Below are positions 40,831 to 52,397 of a DNA stretch of 64,000 nucleotides, one piece after another. Source of the DNA: Xenoacremonium recifei. Taxonomy: Eukaryota > Ascomycota > Sordariomycetes > Hypocreales > Nectriaceae. A model generated the notes under the pieces. That model did no database searches. It was not told the DNA's origin and was given only the letters and a program-made list of their open reading frames with translations. A program made the translations under genes and the position numbers. Numbering within the stretch: the first letter of the stretch is position 1; every line of letters starts with the position of its first letter. The stretch lies in assembly GCA_012184525.1 (NCBI GenBank), contig WOFQ01000028.1:62001-126000 (forward strand), written 5' to 3'.

Positions 40831-42383
40831 CTAGCCCCAAACACTGGCGGGAGCACCCAGCCCAGACGACTGGCCCCAGACACCGCTGCCACGACCCCAG
40901 CCACCAGGGGAAGCGAGGGGCGTAGTCGAGCGCTTTGCCGAGCTGGCCGGGCCAGGAGCGCCGGGAGTGCCTGAGGGACGCGTGCCGATGGGAGCGACGG
41001 CCGAGCCAGACTGGGGCTTCGAGCCGGGAGCAAGGTCGCGGGGAGGCGATCCGCCGGTAGGGCTCGACGTGCTGGTGCGGCTCTGAGAGCCGATGGCGTT
41101 GTCAAACACCTTGTTGGTAGGTCCAGACGTCTGGGGGCTGGCCGTGCTCTGCGGGCGAGAGGCGGGATCACCAATTGCCGCGTTGGAGTCGCTAGCAGAG
41201 CCTGGGGTGGCAGCCTCGGCGGGAGGAACGCGGCCGATGCCATCAAAGGTCAGGGGCGAGTGTCCCCGGAGGCTCGATGGGCCACTCGGGTTGGGAGCGC
41301 CGGTGCGCACGGCTCCCGTCTCATCGACGTAGCTGTTCTTCTCGGAGAAGGGGCCCTCGCCGTACAGAGCGCTACGCTGGCGGGCGATGAGGTCCCTGGT
41401 CTCTTCCTCGGACATGTGCTGCTGCTTGTTGTTGTTGTTGCTGCTGCTGCTGCTGCTGGTGGTAGTATTTCCCGGCAGCGCATACTCGGACAGGACAGCT
41501 ACGTAGAGGGTTTTCGTTAGCATAGGTTCGATAGCGACAGCGTGCATTACATCTGCGGGGTTTTGAAAGGAACAAGAGGTAAAAGAGAGCCGGTCCTAGA
41601 GGATGACTTGACGTCTTGGACCGCCCTTGGCCAGAATATTCTATTTGCGATCTTTTTGTTTTTTTCTTTGCGACAGTAGGAAGTGCTATACAGTAGAGGG
41701 TGGCCTACTTCGTTGGTATTGCTGTTCCGTGTGCAGGTTTCGAAGCTCTCGCTCCCGCTGAGCTGCCATCCGTCTCTTCGCCTGCATCACCTGCTCTGCC
41801 TCATTGGAGCCGCGCGAGGGCTGGTGGCGCTGTGTAGCGTAAAAGTTCTGCAGGTTTGGGCCCTGTGGACCGCGGGCGTCATCGAAGTTGTTGACAGAGT
41901 GAGGGCGGGGGCCAGCACCGTGAGAGACCCTGCCATCTGCATCGAGAGTCAGTTGAGAGGGAGGGTTCAAGCCCAGGCCAGTCCCTGTCTACTCGCCGAG
42001 ACAGGAAACAGCCTCAGAGGGCGGGCGGAGGGAAAGAATGTTGACTCACGTCGGCCTCCCATGGCATATCCTTTGCCAGACTTCTGGAGGTTTTCATAGG
42101 CGCGGTCGACCTCTGTATATCGTTAGTATATGTTGTCAGATACTCTAGCCTCCTCAACTCTTCAACAAGGACATACCGTCAAACTGGTAGGAGAACGCAT
42201 AGTCATCCTGAGGCTGCGGAGCGCTCGCACCTGTTGCGCCAAAGCGTTAGTCAACGGATCGACCCGGCGGGAAGCGTTTGGACCAGCCAACGTACCAGCA
42301 CGGACGGGAGTTGTCGACCCCTGGTGCTCCCAGTTGGTCTGCGGCTGCTGGGCAGACCATTGGGGGTTGTCGTAGTAGGACAT
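40831..42383 (-). CDS. Conserved fungal low-complexity protein ending in a WG motif (366 aa)
   Basis: The inferred exons are 42383-42296, 42230-42177, 42112-42050, 41936-41709 and 41498-40831, with introns of 65, 64, 113 and 210 nt (367 codons with stop). Every junction leaves the same phase and restores frame. The start MSYYDNPQW, the helical block QVMQAKRRMAAQRERELRN, the MSEEETRDLIARQ segment and the Gly/Trp-rich end (SGVWGQ, ASVWG) look conserved across filamentous fungi by general recollection. The function is not known to me. A CTG/TTG trinucleotide run around 41430-41460 encodes Ser and Asn repeats (SSSSSS, NNNN). The first 140 residues carry most exon junctions, so alternative splicing is possible. 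Confidence 0.72.
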
Positions 42384-45300
42384 GTTGGTCGACGGCGGAA
42401 GCTTAGCTACAGGTAGACACTATCGGGACGATGCAGTAGCGCTGCTGGTCGGAGGCTTGCCGATTAGTCGACGTGTTCGAAGTCTGCGAGAAATGCGCGG
42501 TTAGCCTGCGAACATGCAATCATCCGCGCGCGAACCAGTTGCGACACAGCAGCGCGGGTGCGGAAATGGTGATGGAGATGCGAGGCGCAAATGGCTGCGA
42601 AAGGTGTTGCCGCGGGACGATGCCAGCATGCTCGGGATGCGCTGCGCTGCGATGCGATGCGATGCATGACACGGCCATCGGGCTTCCGAGACATCGGAAC
42701 CGCAGAAGCCCTTCTTTTTTTTTTTCCAGCAGCCCTCTCTCCCTTCCATTTATCATCCAACACCCACAGAATTCACCGCGCGCATTTTCCTCGTATATTC
42801 ACTCACCCGGTAGCGATGCTGGTCACCGTTGGGACTTGCTGAGGTGTCGTTCGGACAGAGCGCACGATCTCGACAGGGGGAAACGCCACAGGCCGCGCGA
42901 GTCGAAGCGGGAACACGCGAGGTTTCGGCACGGCGGAAGGAGCGACAAGCAGATCGCGGCGGAAACCAGAAAAGGAACCGGCGACTGGAAAACGAAATCG
43001 ACAGGCGAGCCGCTGAGGGCAGTCGGAGGTCCAGAGAAGAGGAAAAGGGGGGGTGATGGCGGAGAAGAGGAGGGAGAGGAGGAGGAGAAGAAGCCGGATG
43101 GACCTGGATGGTTGTAATCCGTAGATGGAGGCAAAACGGCAGGAGCAAGGCGGGAGGTGTGATAGGGGAAAAAATTCCAGGCGGGAAAGGGGACCGGGAG
43201 GGTAGGTGCGACTGGCTGGGCTGCCCGGACTGGCCAGAGTGACAACGGCGCAAGTCACGACCTCCAGCGCGGCGGATGGACCCTCTCGCCCGCTAGCCGC
43301 TACAAGGGCAGGCCAGTGCGCGAAGTACCCCGAGCCCGGCACCGCGCAGGCGAGATACATCTGACTTAACGACTGCTGCAAGCACTCCGCGTACAGCGGG
43401 AGCTCCAGCGCTGTGCAGTGGGAGCGTGCTGTGGCGGGCGGGCCCTTCCCCGTGTCCAGGTACATCGTCGGGGACCCGAGCGAGGTACCTCGGGATACTG
43501 TGCAGGGCATCGATGGTCCCTCCCGCCCGTCATCGCACTTGGAAGAGCGCTGTGTGCCAGCATCCATCGGCCTGCATTGTCCCAGCCCGGGTGCGATAAC
43601 AGCGAGAACTTGCGCGCCCGGACATCAGCGAGCGTGCAAGCACCCGCCCGTCACCTCACGCATTCATCGTCGCGCTGCTCCCATCCTTCACCCGGACTTG
43701 ATTCGACGCTGGCCCCAATTGACGGGGACGAGATGACGATGTGTGGGGGGAAGGGCCATTGGGGCCTCTGCCAGCGGGTGGGTGGGTTGCCAGTGCAGCA
43801 GAGGGGAAACACTGTGCGAATACCTGGCCGCTGGAAATAACCGTTTTGCTGGCGCTATGCCATGCCCTGCCGCGGGACGCCCCCTGAAGGTGCCAGAACG
43901 GCCCGGGCGCCAACCGTTGCATGCCACCCAATGCAATTCCAGCATGCCCTGCAGCTCAACTCAACGTCTTGCCACATCCAGCCAAGCACCAGGATGTCCG
44001 TAACCGACGTGATGAAAGTGTCGTTGATCAATCGCCCGTGCCACTTCCAGCTTCCAGGTGTCTTCCAGATGTCTTCCAGGTCGCTTCCAGTTGCTCCAAT
44101 TTCTACCGGCCTCTTCCTCAACCGTTGTACACAGTGTGCTGCTCTGCTTTGTCATCCGCGCCCACTGTCCCTCAACTTCATCGGCTCATCTTCCTTCCCG
44201 CCTCTGTTCTCGTCAACTCATCTCGATATTGTGGGGGATCCAATTTCCAACTCACCACCGGTCTGCTCGCCTCCATGCCCCTATTCGCGTCTTTATTTCT
44301 TCTCGGACGGATGATTTCGTACAGTACAGAACCCGTAGCCGGCCGGATCCATCCCGATGTCACGCCTCTGCCCTCCCCGCCGCCGAGTCGCCATGCCGCA
44401 GATCTCCTGCACGGCTCATCACCTCGAGACTTGCTGGCAATCCACTGGACCAGTCGCCGGCCGCCGATGGATGGAGTCATGCAATCGGAATCTGCGGCAC
44501 TCGTCGATTATCACAACGCCGCCTCCATCCCGCAGCGCCTCCGCCAGACTCGGTGCAAGAAATGATGATTGCATCGCGTTGCGTCTCTGTGGTTCAGCGC
44601 TTCCTATTCCCTAGTGGAGACCTCTGCTATAATACCCACGGCGTATGATGGCTCCCGCCCGTGTGAAAATTACCATAGCTCCAGCTGCGACCAGGGTCTC
44701 CTGATGAGAGAGCTCGGGGAAATATCGCTTTCGATTTATCCATGAGCTTTTACGGTCGCCAACGGGAAACAATCGACCAGATACGAGACGAGTTTGATAA
44801 AGACCTTCTCGTTGCCTCAAATCCTTGGGACGGTAATCCACACAGTTTCCACATGAAGTACCAGTGCTTAAACGTCATTATCGCTTGAGTCGCTTCTCAC
44901 CCGACGAGCACCGCTTGAACAATGTGTTCTCTCAACAGATGAGGCTTCAATTTGCCCGCTGTCAATAGTGTACCAATTGGCCTCGACTGATGAGACGTCA
45001 ACAGTACAACACAACTCACTACTTGTCGAAACCGGACCCTTGACAGTCCGGGCTCAACGTCTCGTCCTAGTACAGCCAAGACTGCTGAGATGGTTCGATC
45101 ACGGGCAACCCCTCTTCGTCTATGATGAAATATGCATCCTCTCAACAGACAGCACGAAAGATCCGACTGTCTGGACGCGAGCAGCAACCCATATGCGGGC
45201 AACATCTGCATATCCACCACTGCCTTACTGCAAAGGAAGTTTGAATACGTGCTCCAGTCCAGCGAAACGGATGGGGAGAGTACTCGTTTCGTGGTGTTCT

Positions 45301-46436
45301 GATTCCAGAGCTGGTCCCTCCACAGTGTCAATCCCCACGACCAGACGATTCCCACGCGATGCGCCATATGCGGTGTCCAAATCCGCTGCTAACTTATCAC
45401 ACCCGGCTGCCCAGAACTGCTCCCTTCGGCGCGGCTCCATTCGTCCCGTCGCCGGTCATAATTACCTGAAACTGAAGGAGATGGAGGGCTGACAATCACA
45501 GAGCGCTCCGGTCTCTTCCCTCGGCCGATGTCACGACACCCAGGTGACAGCTCATCCGAGCTCAGGAAGCTCCCACCACCAGTTGTGATAGCAGCTGTGC
45601 TTCTTCTCTCTCGACGCCACGTGGGAGGCTTCAAGCACAGCGCTGCACTCTGGTTTATTAGCCCAGGGCCGAGATCTCACCATGCATTTGCAGCTACAGG
45701 ATCTTTGCCTCGATGGACCAGTCTATCCCACGGCTGCTGCTGACGAGACCCCATCCAGGCGTCGGGAGAACAGGGAAGCGGATGGTTATGGATGGGGACG
45801 GACGGGTGGATGGACCCGCCTCTTGCACTCGCACTCCGCATCTCTGGGCTCCGACAATCTTGTTTTCTCGACCTTCTGATCTTTGTCAATTCAGGCACTC
45901 GATATCGGAGCCTAGGACGGAACCCGTGAGCAATCAACTGGTGAATAAGAGGCTGTCGACGCTGTGCTGAGGCTGGTTCAACTCTGCTTTGGGCTCTACG
46001 ACTTTACCCGGCAATAGTCGGCATGACATGACTTACGGGCATCCCTCGGCCCCATTGGGATTTGCAGAGGACAGATAGGTCCAGCTCAGAGGTCTAGTGA
46101 TACCCCAGCACTTCCCAGCATTGCTCTGCCACACCATTCCATGAATCATGATGTCTACTCCCACTGGCTTACCGCCGTAGATCGGAGGCTATGCGATTGA
46201 TTACAAACACCAAACTACGAGGAAAAAGAAACGACATACTGACACAGATCGGACCTCGGGCCGGACCTCCGACGCAATTGAAGAAGTAATGTTCACCACT
46301 CAACGCGTGTCTTCAATTTCTCGATTTGCCTTTGGACTACCAAGCCAGTCTCTTTGCAAAATCTTGATTGGCTTTTGAGGACTTACACTAGTCGACGGCT
46401 TTCACTTGTACAGCCACACAACCAGCGTCAAGGTCA
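42384..46436. other. 4-kb gene-free stretch
   Basis: The stretch is rich in short overlapping ORFs on both strands, but none has the composition of a protein or a recognisable domain. Near 42384-43260 CT-rich leader sequence probably belongs to the adjacent minus-strand gene. No repeat or transposon signature was seen. Confidence 0.4.
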
Positions 46437-46673
46437 TCACTTCTTTTCGGCATCCTTGTTACCTCCAGGCCAGTAAACTCCATCGGCGACGGGTTTTCCA
46501 TTGGCGTCATACTTAGCATAGCCACTGGCATAATTGCTTGCATCGGAAGCTTTGACGTTCTGAAAGTTGGTCGCCTGTCGACATCCACAATGGAGGCAGA
46601 TGGTTGTCGAAAGGGGATTCTTCTTCTTACCGGCGCACAGAGGGTTTGAGCAACCCCAACCATCGCTAGACAT
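46437..46673 (-). CDS. Small Cys-rich protein (78 aa)
   Basis: This is a single small exon with ATG at 46673. Cys8, 13, 26, 29 and 31 (GCSNPLCAG then CLHCGC) could hold a zinc ion. The rest is Asn/Asp/Lys-rich with YAKYDANGKPVADGVYWPGG and a basic C terminus. There is no leader peptide, so it is probably intracellular. The pattern resembles small zinc-ribbon proteins, but I do not recognise a family. Coding support comes from composition and the Cys spacing. Confidence 0.6.
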   Translation of the reverse strand: MSSDGWGCSNPLCAGKKKNPLSTTICLHCGCRQATNFQNVKASDASNYASGYAKYDANGKPVADGVYWPGGNKDAEKK

Positions 46674-48644
46674 CTTGGGGCTTTGGTCCTAGGATTTGTC
46701 ACTTTGGGTAAAGTTGAGTCGGGCCTTCTGGCAATGCTGTTTACTGCGATTGACGCCTCATGCCTTGTCCCTTGCTTCGTTTGTTTATATGCCTTTCGAG
46801 CCATCTTGATTCACAGCAGATGCGCCTATGCAGTGATGCTTGTCCAATGGTTGCGTCAATGGAAGCCTCCGCCACTCTTTGCATGAGGATCCGGTAAGCT
46901 GCCCTACGAAGTTTAGACCGCACGGTGGTAGTCCATGCGTAGGTGGTCGGGACGAACCTGAGACAGCTGCGGAAGTGCATCAATCAACGGCGGTGAATGC
47001 ACAAAGGCGTCGAGAGGCATCCGCCCGAGATGCTGAATGGCAACAGTGGATGCCACTACTCACAGCCAACGCAGGGGTCGCCAAAGATGAGGCGGACTAG
47101 TCGAACAGCACAATGCGTGTCACCTGAGCCTAGAGATTTACGGAGAAGCATCAAAGCACTACTCTTTGCTATCAGTGAAGGGAAGACGTCCACGTAGAGT
47201 TCGTCTGCTAACCCTAACCCTTGAATAAATGACACAGGCGGGCTCTCATTGGATGATCTGGCATGGATCTGGCCTACCCTACAGAAACCGAACCAGCGGG
47301 CTGGGGCCGGCAAGCTACAACCTACGCGCGGTGACACGTGTGACCGATGAGGCGATCATTTATGCCTTGTCCCGTGGGCTGGAGGTCGCCCTGCACATGA
47401 AATCTCATCAAACGGGCCTATGTGTGTGCTTTGCCGAGTCCTCGTACACTTCGCGACCCCTGTAGGTGGCCTTGGCTGGTTCGCAAACCACACGTGGGGT
47501 TTTGCCTTATAGCCTGACGAATCAGGCCCCGGTTTGTGCTTCCAGGCATCCTCTCCACCTCTTGACTTTCCATGCCTGCTTTCTACTTACACTTCTCAAA
47601 TCCATCAAACACGCCCATCGCCATCCCGAAAAGACCATGGCCGACGTGGCAGTCATGCTGTCTCCAGTCCGAGGCGCGTGTCCTCGTCGCTTCAGCCACC
47701 ACAGACATCCGAATCCCGTGCGCGGGAGACCCAGGAGAGGCCCAGCTCAGCCTCCGAGTACACTCGAGTCGGGCGGATGAATTGCACCTCAACAAGCGGG
47801 CTCAGCACCAGCGCCAGCAACATGATTCGCTAATAGCCGTTATCCTCGAGTCGTTGTTTCGGGTCTTCGACTCGTCCGATTCGCAATGCCAGCTCAACCA
47901 GCCAAGTACGAGCGGACTGCCCTTTCGTCTCGGTGCGACGAGTCGTCTCTACCGGCGTTTCTGTATCAGCCGCCAGCGTCCGCCGCTCCGAAGCATCCTT
48001 GTTTAAGGCGTGCTGAGCGTGACCGCCGCCGCTGGAAGCAGAACCGGATCGGCAGACTGTCTGTTGAGTTTGTTGGAGGTTGCCGGCCCCTTGTCTAAAC
48101 TCGGCTCTGCTCGTTCGCTCTCTGCCACCGCCGACGACAGCAAAGCGGTAGTCCGCGAACCACCGCACGATCTTGAAAGCCCCAACATCCGCCGCCGCCC
48201 TGCTGTTCTCTCTCGCTCGGCTTGCGCTCCTCGCTCTCCGTCTCACTCTCACTCACCGCGCCTACTACATCATGGTCCCTGTCTCCTCCAGGCTCGGTTA
48301 GTCGACGCTGCGCATGACTTGAGGTACGGCTCATGACAATTTTTGTTCAGGCTTAGCCCAGCAATATGAGATCCATTTACGGTACCCGCTTCACCTTTGA
48401 ACCTCAACCACAGCTTGGGGGATAAGAAAGTATTGCCAGCCCGACCTACTTTATTTGTTCTGGTTCTCTCTCTCCCTCTTTTTTTCCCAGACGTCGCAGG
48501 CCTCAAACCAAACTTGTCTGCATAGCTGGTCGAGCTCAGGTCCGAGACAGCCAGCGATCGACCGCGAACGCTCTCATCCTCACCTCCAGCACCAACCAAC
48601 GCTCACGCACGCAAACGCATCCCCTCTGAGTCGCCACCGCCGCC
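46674..48644. other. Intergenic and CT-rich leader of the C2H2 gene
   Basis: No gene was recognised. Positions of about 48440-48640 on the plus strand are CT-rich with an ATG-free lead into the C2H2 gene. Confidence 0.45.
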
Positions 48645-49625
48645 ATGGGCAAGAACAACCACCATAACAGCAACAGTCGCCGGTCCGGCCATAATAATGG
48701 TCGCGGCCAGGCCAGCGCCAGCAACAACCAGGCCTACAACCCACCTCAAGACTACTTTTTGCAGGGCCTCACCTACAACAACCCTGCCGCTGCTGGTCAG
48801 GCTCAGAGCCAAAGCTACCAGCAGACGACGTATAGCTATCCTCAGCAGCACCAGCAGCAACAGCCACAGCCTGCGTTCGTGAGCTCTCCCTATCCGCCGC
48901 ACCAGCCTCGTCCTCCGGAAGCAGATTATCACCAGAACCAAACCTCTCCTCAGCATGATACGCTTCGGGAGGAGCTCGAAGTCATGAGCGTCACGGCTCC
49001 AGGGCCGCAGACGTCCATGTACTCCGGCGCCGGCGAGATGATCCAAAGCCCGCACGCACCGTCTTGGAACACACACGTTGCCACCGTCTATCCGCGAGGA
49101 AGCCCTTCTCAGGGCTCGCAGGCTACATTTCCGGACCAGGGCACGACGGTCGTGGACCCGAGCCTCCGGTCCCAGTACCCGCCGCCCTATCCCAGCAGTG
49201 AGGCTACGAGCTATCGCGTGTCCGAAAACCTGCTACCGACTGCGGCCGACACTACAACGCTGGATGGAGTCACCAACCGCAGCGACTTGTCGGGCGCTCA
49301 GTCGTGCGCCGTGTGCCACAAGGAGTGTCGCGATCCGCGCTCGCTGACGCGCCACATGAAGGAACAGCATGAAGCCGCCGAGGCGTTCTACATCTGCGCC
49401 TGCGAGAAGAAGACGAAGCGTTGCCACAACCACACGCGCCACATGAAGTCGTGCAAGAAGCGCGAGCTGTCGTGGGGCAAGTACGTGTGCCGCTGCGGCG
49501 GGGAGATGGACTACAACAGCCACATTACGCATATTGAACGATGCGGCAAGGGGACGCCGGGGCGACGCAGCCATCGGGTGTGGGACAACTTCGGCAGCAG
49601 CCGCAACGAAGACAGGGCCATGTAG
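48645..49625 (+). CDS. C2H2 zinc-finger protein with Gln/Pro/Tyr-rich N terminus (326 aa)
   Basis: This is a single exon. Residues 1-210 are low complexity (Asn/Ser, then Gln/Tyr/Pro). Near residues 221-242 a classical C2H2 finger is seen (CAVCHKECRDPRSLTRHMKEQH). It is followed by CACEKKTKRCHNHTRHMKSC, a second Cys/His cluster with altered spacing, and a third Cys/His-rich segment (YVCRCGGEMDYNSHITHIERC). The fingers could bind nucleic acid or act as structural zinc sites. The disordered N terminus suggests a regulator or RNA/DNA-associated protein. No nuclear signal is obvious beyond the basic C terminus. ATG at 48645 follows GCC. Confidence 0.75.
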   Translation: MGKNNHHNSNSRRSGHNNGRGQASASNNQAYNPPQDYFLQGLTYNNPAAAGQAQSQSYQQTTYSYPQQHQQQQPQPAFVSSPYPPHQPRPPEADYHQNQTSPQHDTLREELEVMSVTAPGPQTSMYSGAGEMIQSPHAPSWNTHVATVYPRGSPSQGSQATFPDQGTTVVDPSLRSQYPPPYPSSEATSYRVSENLLPTAADTTTLDGVTNRSDLSGAQSCAVCHKECRDPRSLTRHMKEQHEAAEAFYICACEKKTKRCHNHTRHMKSCKKRELSWGKYVCRCGGEMDYNSHITHIERCGKGTPGRRSHRVWDNFGSSRNEDRAM

Positions 49626-51004
49626 AGCCTTGGCTCTTGTCATTATGCGTGCTCGTCGTCGGCCGCTGGGGATGAGGGGACATTGGTCCTGAGATTGGAT
49701 TTCACTGTTTTTGGAACTCACTGCCTACCTTGACACACTCTCTGTATTTGTGCGCTTTCACTCGTCACTCGCTCCGCTCCGCTCTCGTCTTCGATTAAAT
49801 CTATTCAATTATTATGCTGTTCTCTGCTGTTTGCGTCTTCTGCGATGATACCCGCTGCATTAGAATACCCGTTGTTAGAGGCTGTCAGTTATCATGTCAT
49901 GCCACGGGTGAGTGAGAGTGAAAAAAAAAATCTGCCCTTTTGCTGGTCTATCTATCGGGCGGTGAGGCGGGCGGCGAGGCAAAGGGGCTGTGCTCGAGGC
50001 ATACCGAAAACGTGGGGACGAGGCAACGGCGCTATGGTGAGGCAGATTTGGGAAGAAGAATTGTGAATTGAATTGTCTATAGATTCGAGTGCGAGAAGAA
50101 GAGACGAGAAAAGAGAAGTGAGAGGCGAAGGAAGAAAGAAGAACAAGATGATGAGGTGAGTGAGGGGAAGTAAAAGTCAGCATCCGTTGCCGGGGGCCTA
50201 ACCGGTTTATATAGACAACTCATCGGACTTTGGTCGGACTACGGACCAAGGATCAGACCCCGTAGGCACCCTCCAGCAGACGAAGGGTCCTATCAGAGCA
50301 TGGCATCAGCCTCGCGAGTCGTATGGACTAAAGCGTTCTCGGCTGCATGGCATGTCTGTGCCTCCGACTCTCACACACCCCCTCCCTCTCGGCGGAGGAG
50401 CTGAGCGAGAGCTGCATCACATGGCCGGGACTTTCCTCACGCAATACGTCTCGGGGTTCACTGGTGTGAGCTAATTGTCCCCCCCAGACCAGGCCATTCC
50501 AGACGCCGGCTGCCTCGCAATAGTCAACAGACCCCTGCTTGGTTCTCGCCGATGACGTCTGGTCAAGCGAGAGTGAGAGAGTTCTCGTCGAGGTGCTGCT
50601 CGAGATGAGGTGCATAAGGCTCTCTCTCGTCCTTGTCCACTTGGTGGGTGCGTTTCTGCTTCACGAGGATTGCTTGACTCTGTTGGCTTTGGATTGCAAA
50701 TTCCAATTAGCGGTCATATGAGTCCTCGACCTGCTCAAGGTTCCCTCAAGAAGCCTGCTGGGCCATTCTAGAATCTGCGCTGCCTTGGAGCTGCGTTGCC
50801 TCGTCGACCACCATCATCATATACTGCCTCTTGTCTCTTCCCCTTTTTCCCATCCCGTCGAACTGCACTCGCTCGCTCGCTACCAGCACTATCCCACGCA
50901 CACGTCTCGACCCAGACCGATGCCTCGCCGTCCCTGACAGCCAACCTGCCAGCCTCCAGCCAGCCCCCTTTCTTTACTAAGAACTTGCTTCCACTCCACA
51001 CACA
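49626..51004. other. Intergenic with a minus-strand TATA-like signal
   Basis: At about 50205-50213 TATATAAACC reads on the minus strand, and just downstream on that strand lies a CT-rich frame that looks like a leader. No coding gene follows clearly, so a non-coding or small-protein transcript is possible. Confidence 0.35.
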
Positions 51005-51403
51005 ATGGGCCATGGCACCAAGATCGGCCAGGTGCTCACGGGCGCGCACTCATACCGCATCACCTCACACGAGATTCGCGACGCCTTCATGGACGTGTAC
51101 GTGGTCACGCGTGTCGACAACCAGGCGCTGCACTTCGAGGCCCAGGCCTTTCAGCAAGAGCTGCCGCCCGATCACGAGGCCTTGTCGCAGAGCCGGCGCC
51201 GCCGCATGAAGCGCATCTTCCGCAGCAAGAACTTTGAGGATACGGTCGAGAAGGACGGCCGGCGGTACCTCATCTCACGGGTCGAGCGGAGTAGCAAGGA
51301 GTGGGAGAATCTGAGGGAGGCGGGTGTTGCGCGGCAGCGGGAGTGTGTAAGCGGTTGGGGGGAGGAGGAGGAGGAGGAAAAGGAGGAAGGAGAAGAGATG
51401 TGA
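51005..51403 (+). CDS. Small unknown protein with Glu-rich tail (132 aa)
   Basis: This is a single exon with ATG at 51005 after ACACA. The body is globular-looking (GQVLTGAHSYRITSHEIRDAF, VVTRVDNQALHFEAQAF) with basic RRRRMKRIFRSKNFED, then a tail of Glu repeated with Gly/Lys. It has no leader or membrane segment. I do not recognise a family. The tail is encoded by GAG repeats and may vary in length. Confidence 0.55.
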   Translation: MGHGTKIGQVLTGAHSYRITSHEIRDAFMDVYVVTRVDNQALHFEAQAFQQELPPDHEALSQSRRRRMKRIFRSKNFEDTVEKDGRRYLISRVERSSKEWENLREAGVARQRECVSGWGEEEEEEKEEGEEM

Positions 51404-52397
51404 GATGAGGATACTCAATACGTTTTACTGTAGATAGACTTATCATACGTTTTGGAAGAGAGAGGATAGGGTCTGGAGGATTAGATATTACTCTGCCACT
51501 CACTCACTCACTCATTGTTCGCCAATTTCTGTCAGTCAGTATCCGCAATGACAGTCAGTCAGTGCCTGCTGCTGACCGGGAATTACGTTAAGTTCCATTC
51601 TCAACACCAGACCTTACATCTCGACACTACACTTTTCGGCCCCCATCTCGCACGAGGTTCAATAACTCTCGAACGATGCGGCTCTGCCCGTTTTCCTTTT
51701 GAGCAGGACCCCAAACTCCCCCAACCCTCCTCGCAGAGCCGCATGCGAACCATTGCGAAACAAGGCAGCCGTCCACGCTGCACCTCAACCGCAAAGTGTG
51801 GCTCATGGTCGCCACCGCGAGAGGACACCATTGGCCCGTCAGCACAGACGCCCTGCGGGAGTGACAGCGCGGAGAGGAGCCCCGGCAAATCGCTGGATTT
51901 GCACCTCAGCCTTTTTTTGGGCGGTGGGATGTCGTGACTCAAAGTGTTGGAACTCCGGAGGTCTTGGGAAGTCCGCAAGCCCGAAAGCATAGTCGGGCTG
52001 ACGGTTGAGGCGAAGAGAAGGGGAAAAGAGTGAGGCTTAGACGGCGTCCTCGCCTCTTACACGCAGAGGAGGTATAAGACGAACGGAAAGGCACCCTCAC
52101 ACGGACTGACACGTCAGCCCAGCTCGAAACAGCTGCTACTTTAGTAAGACAAGATAAGAAGAATCGGCCTCAAATGCACTTCCCACGAGATCTACTACTC
52201 CGTAACTAACACAAGATTCCATGCCCATGTGATCTAATATAGGCAATTGCCCAATTCGGACCCTGAAGCCATGTGAGTGGCGGGCCGCTCACGCCCCCTT
52301 ACGTCATCGCCCGGCCTTCCTTCCAAACCGCCAAAGCCCACCCAGAAAGCCAACATCACCAGCCTCACACCTACATGATTACCCTCTTTCTTTCACC
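51404..52397. other. Intergenic
   Basis: No gene was recognised. The region includes the promoter of the lipase-like gene that starts at 52398. Confidence 0.5.

Noticed and set aside
47214..47226. Two CCCTAA units (CTAACCCTAACCC)
   Set aside because: Only two units, far too few for an interstitial telomere array.
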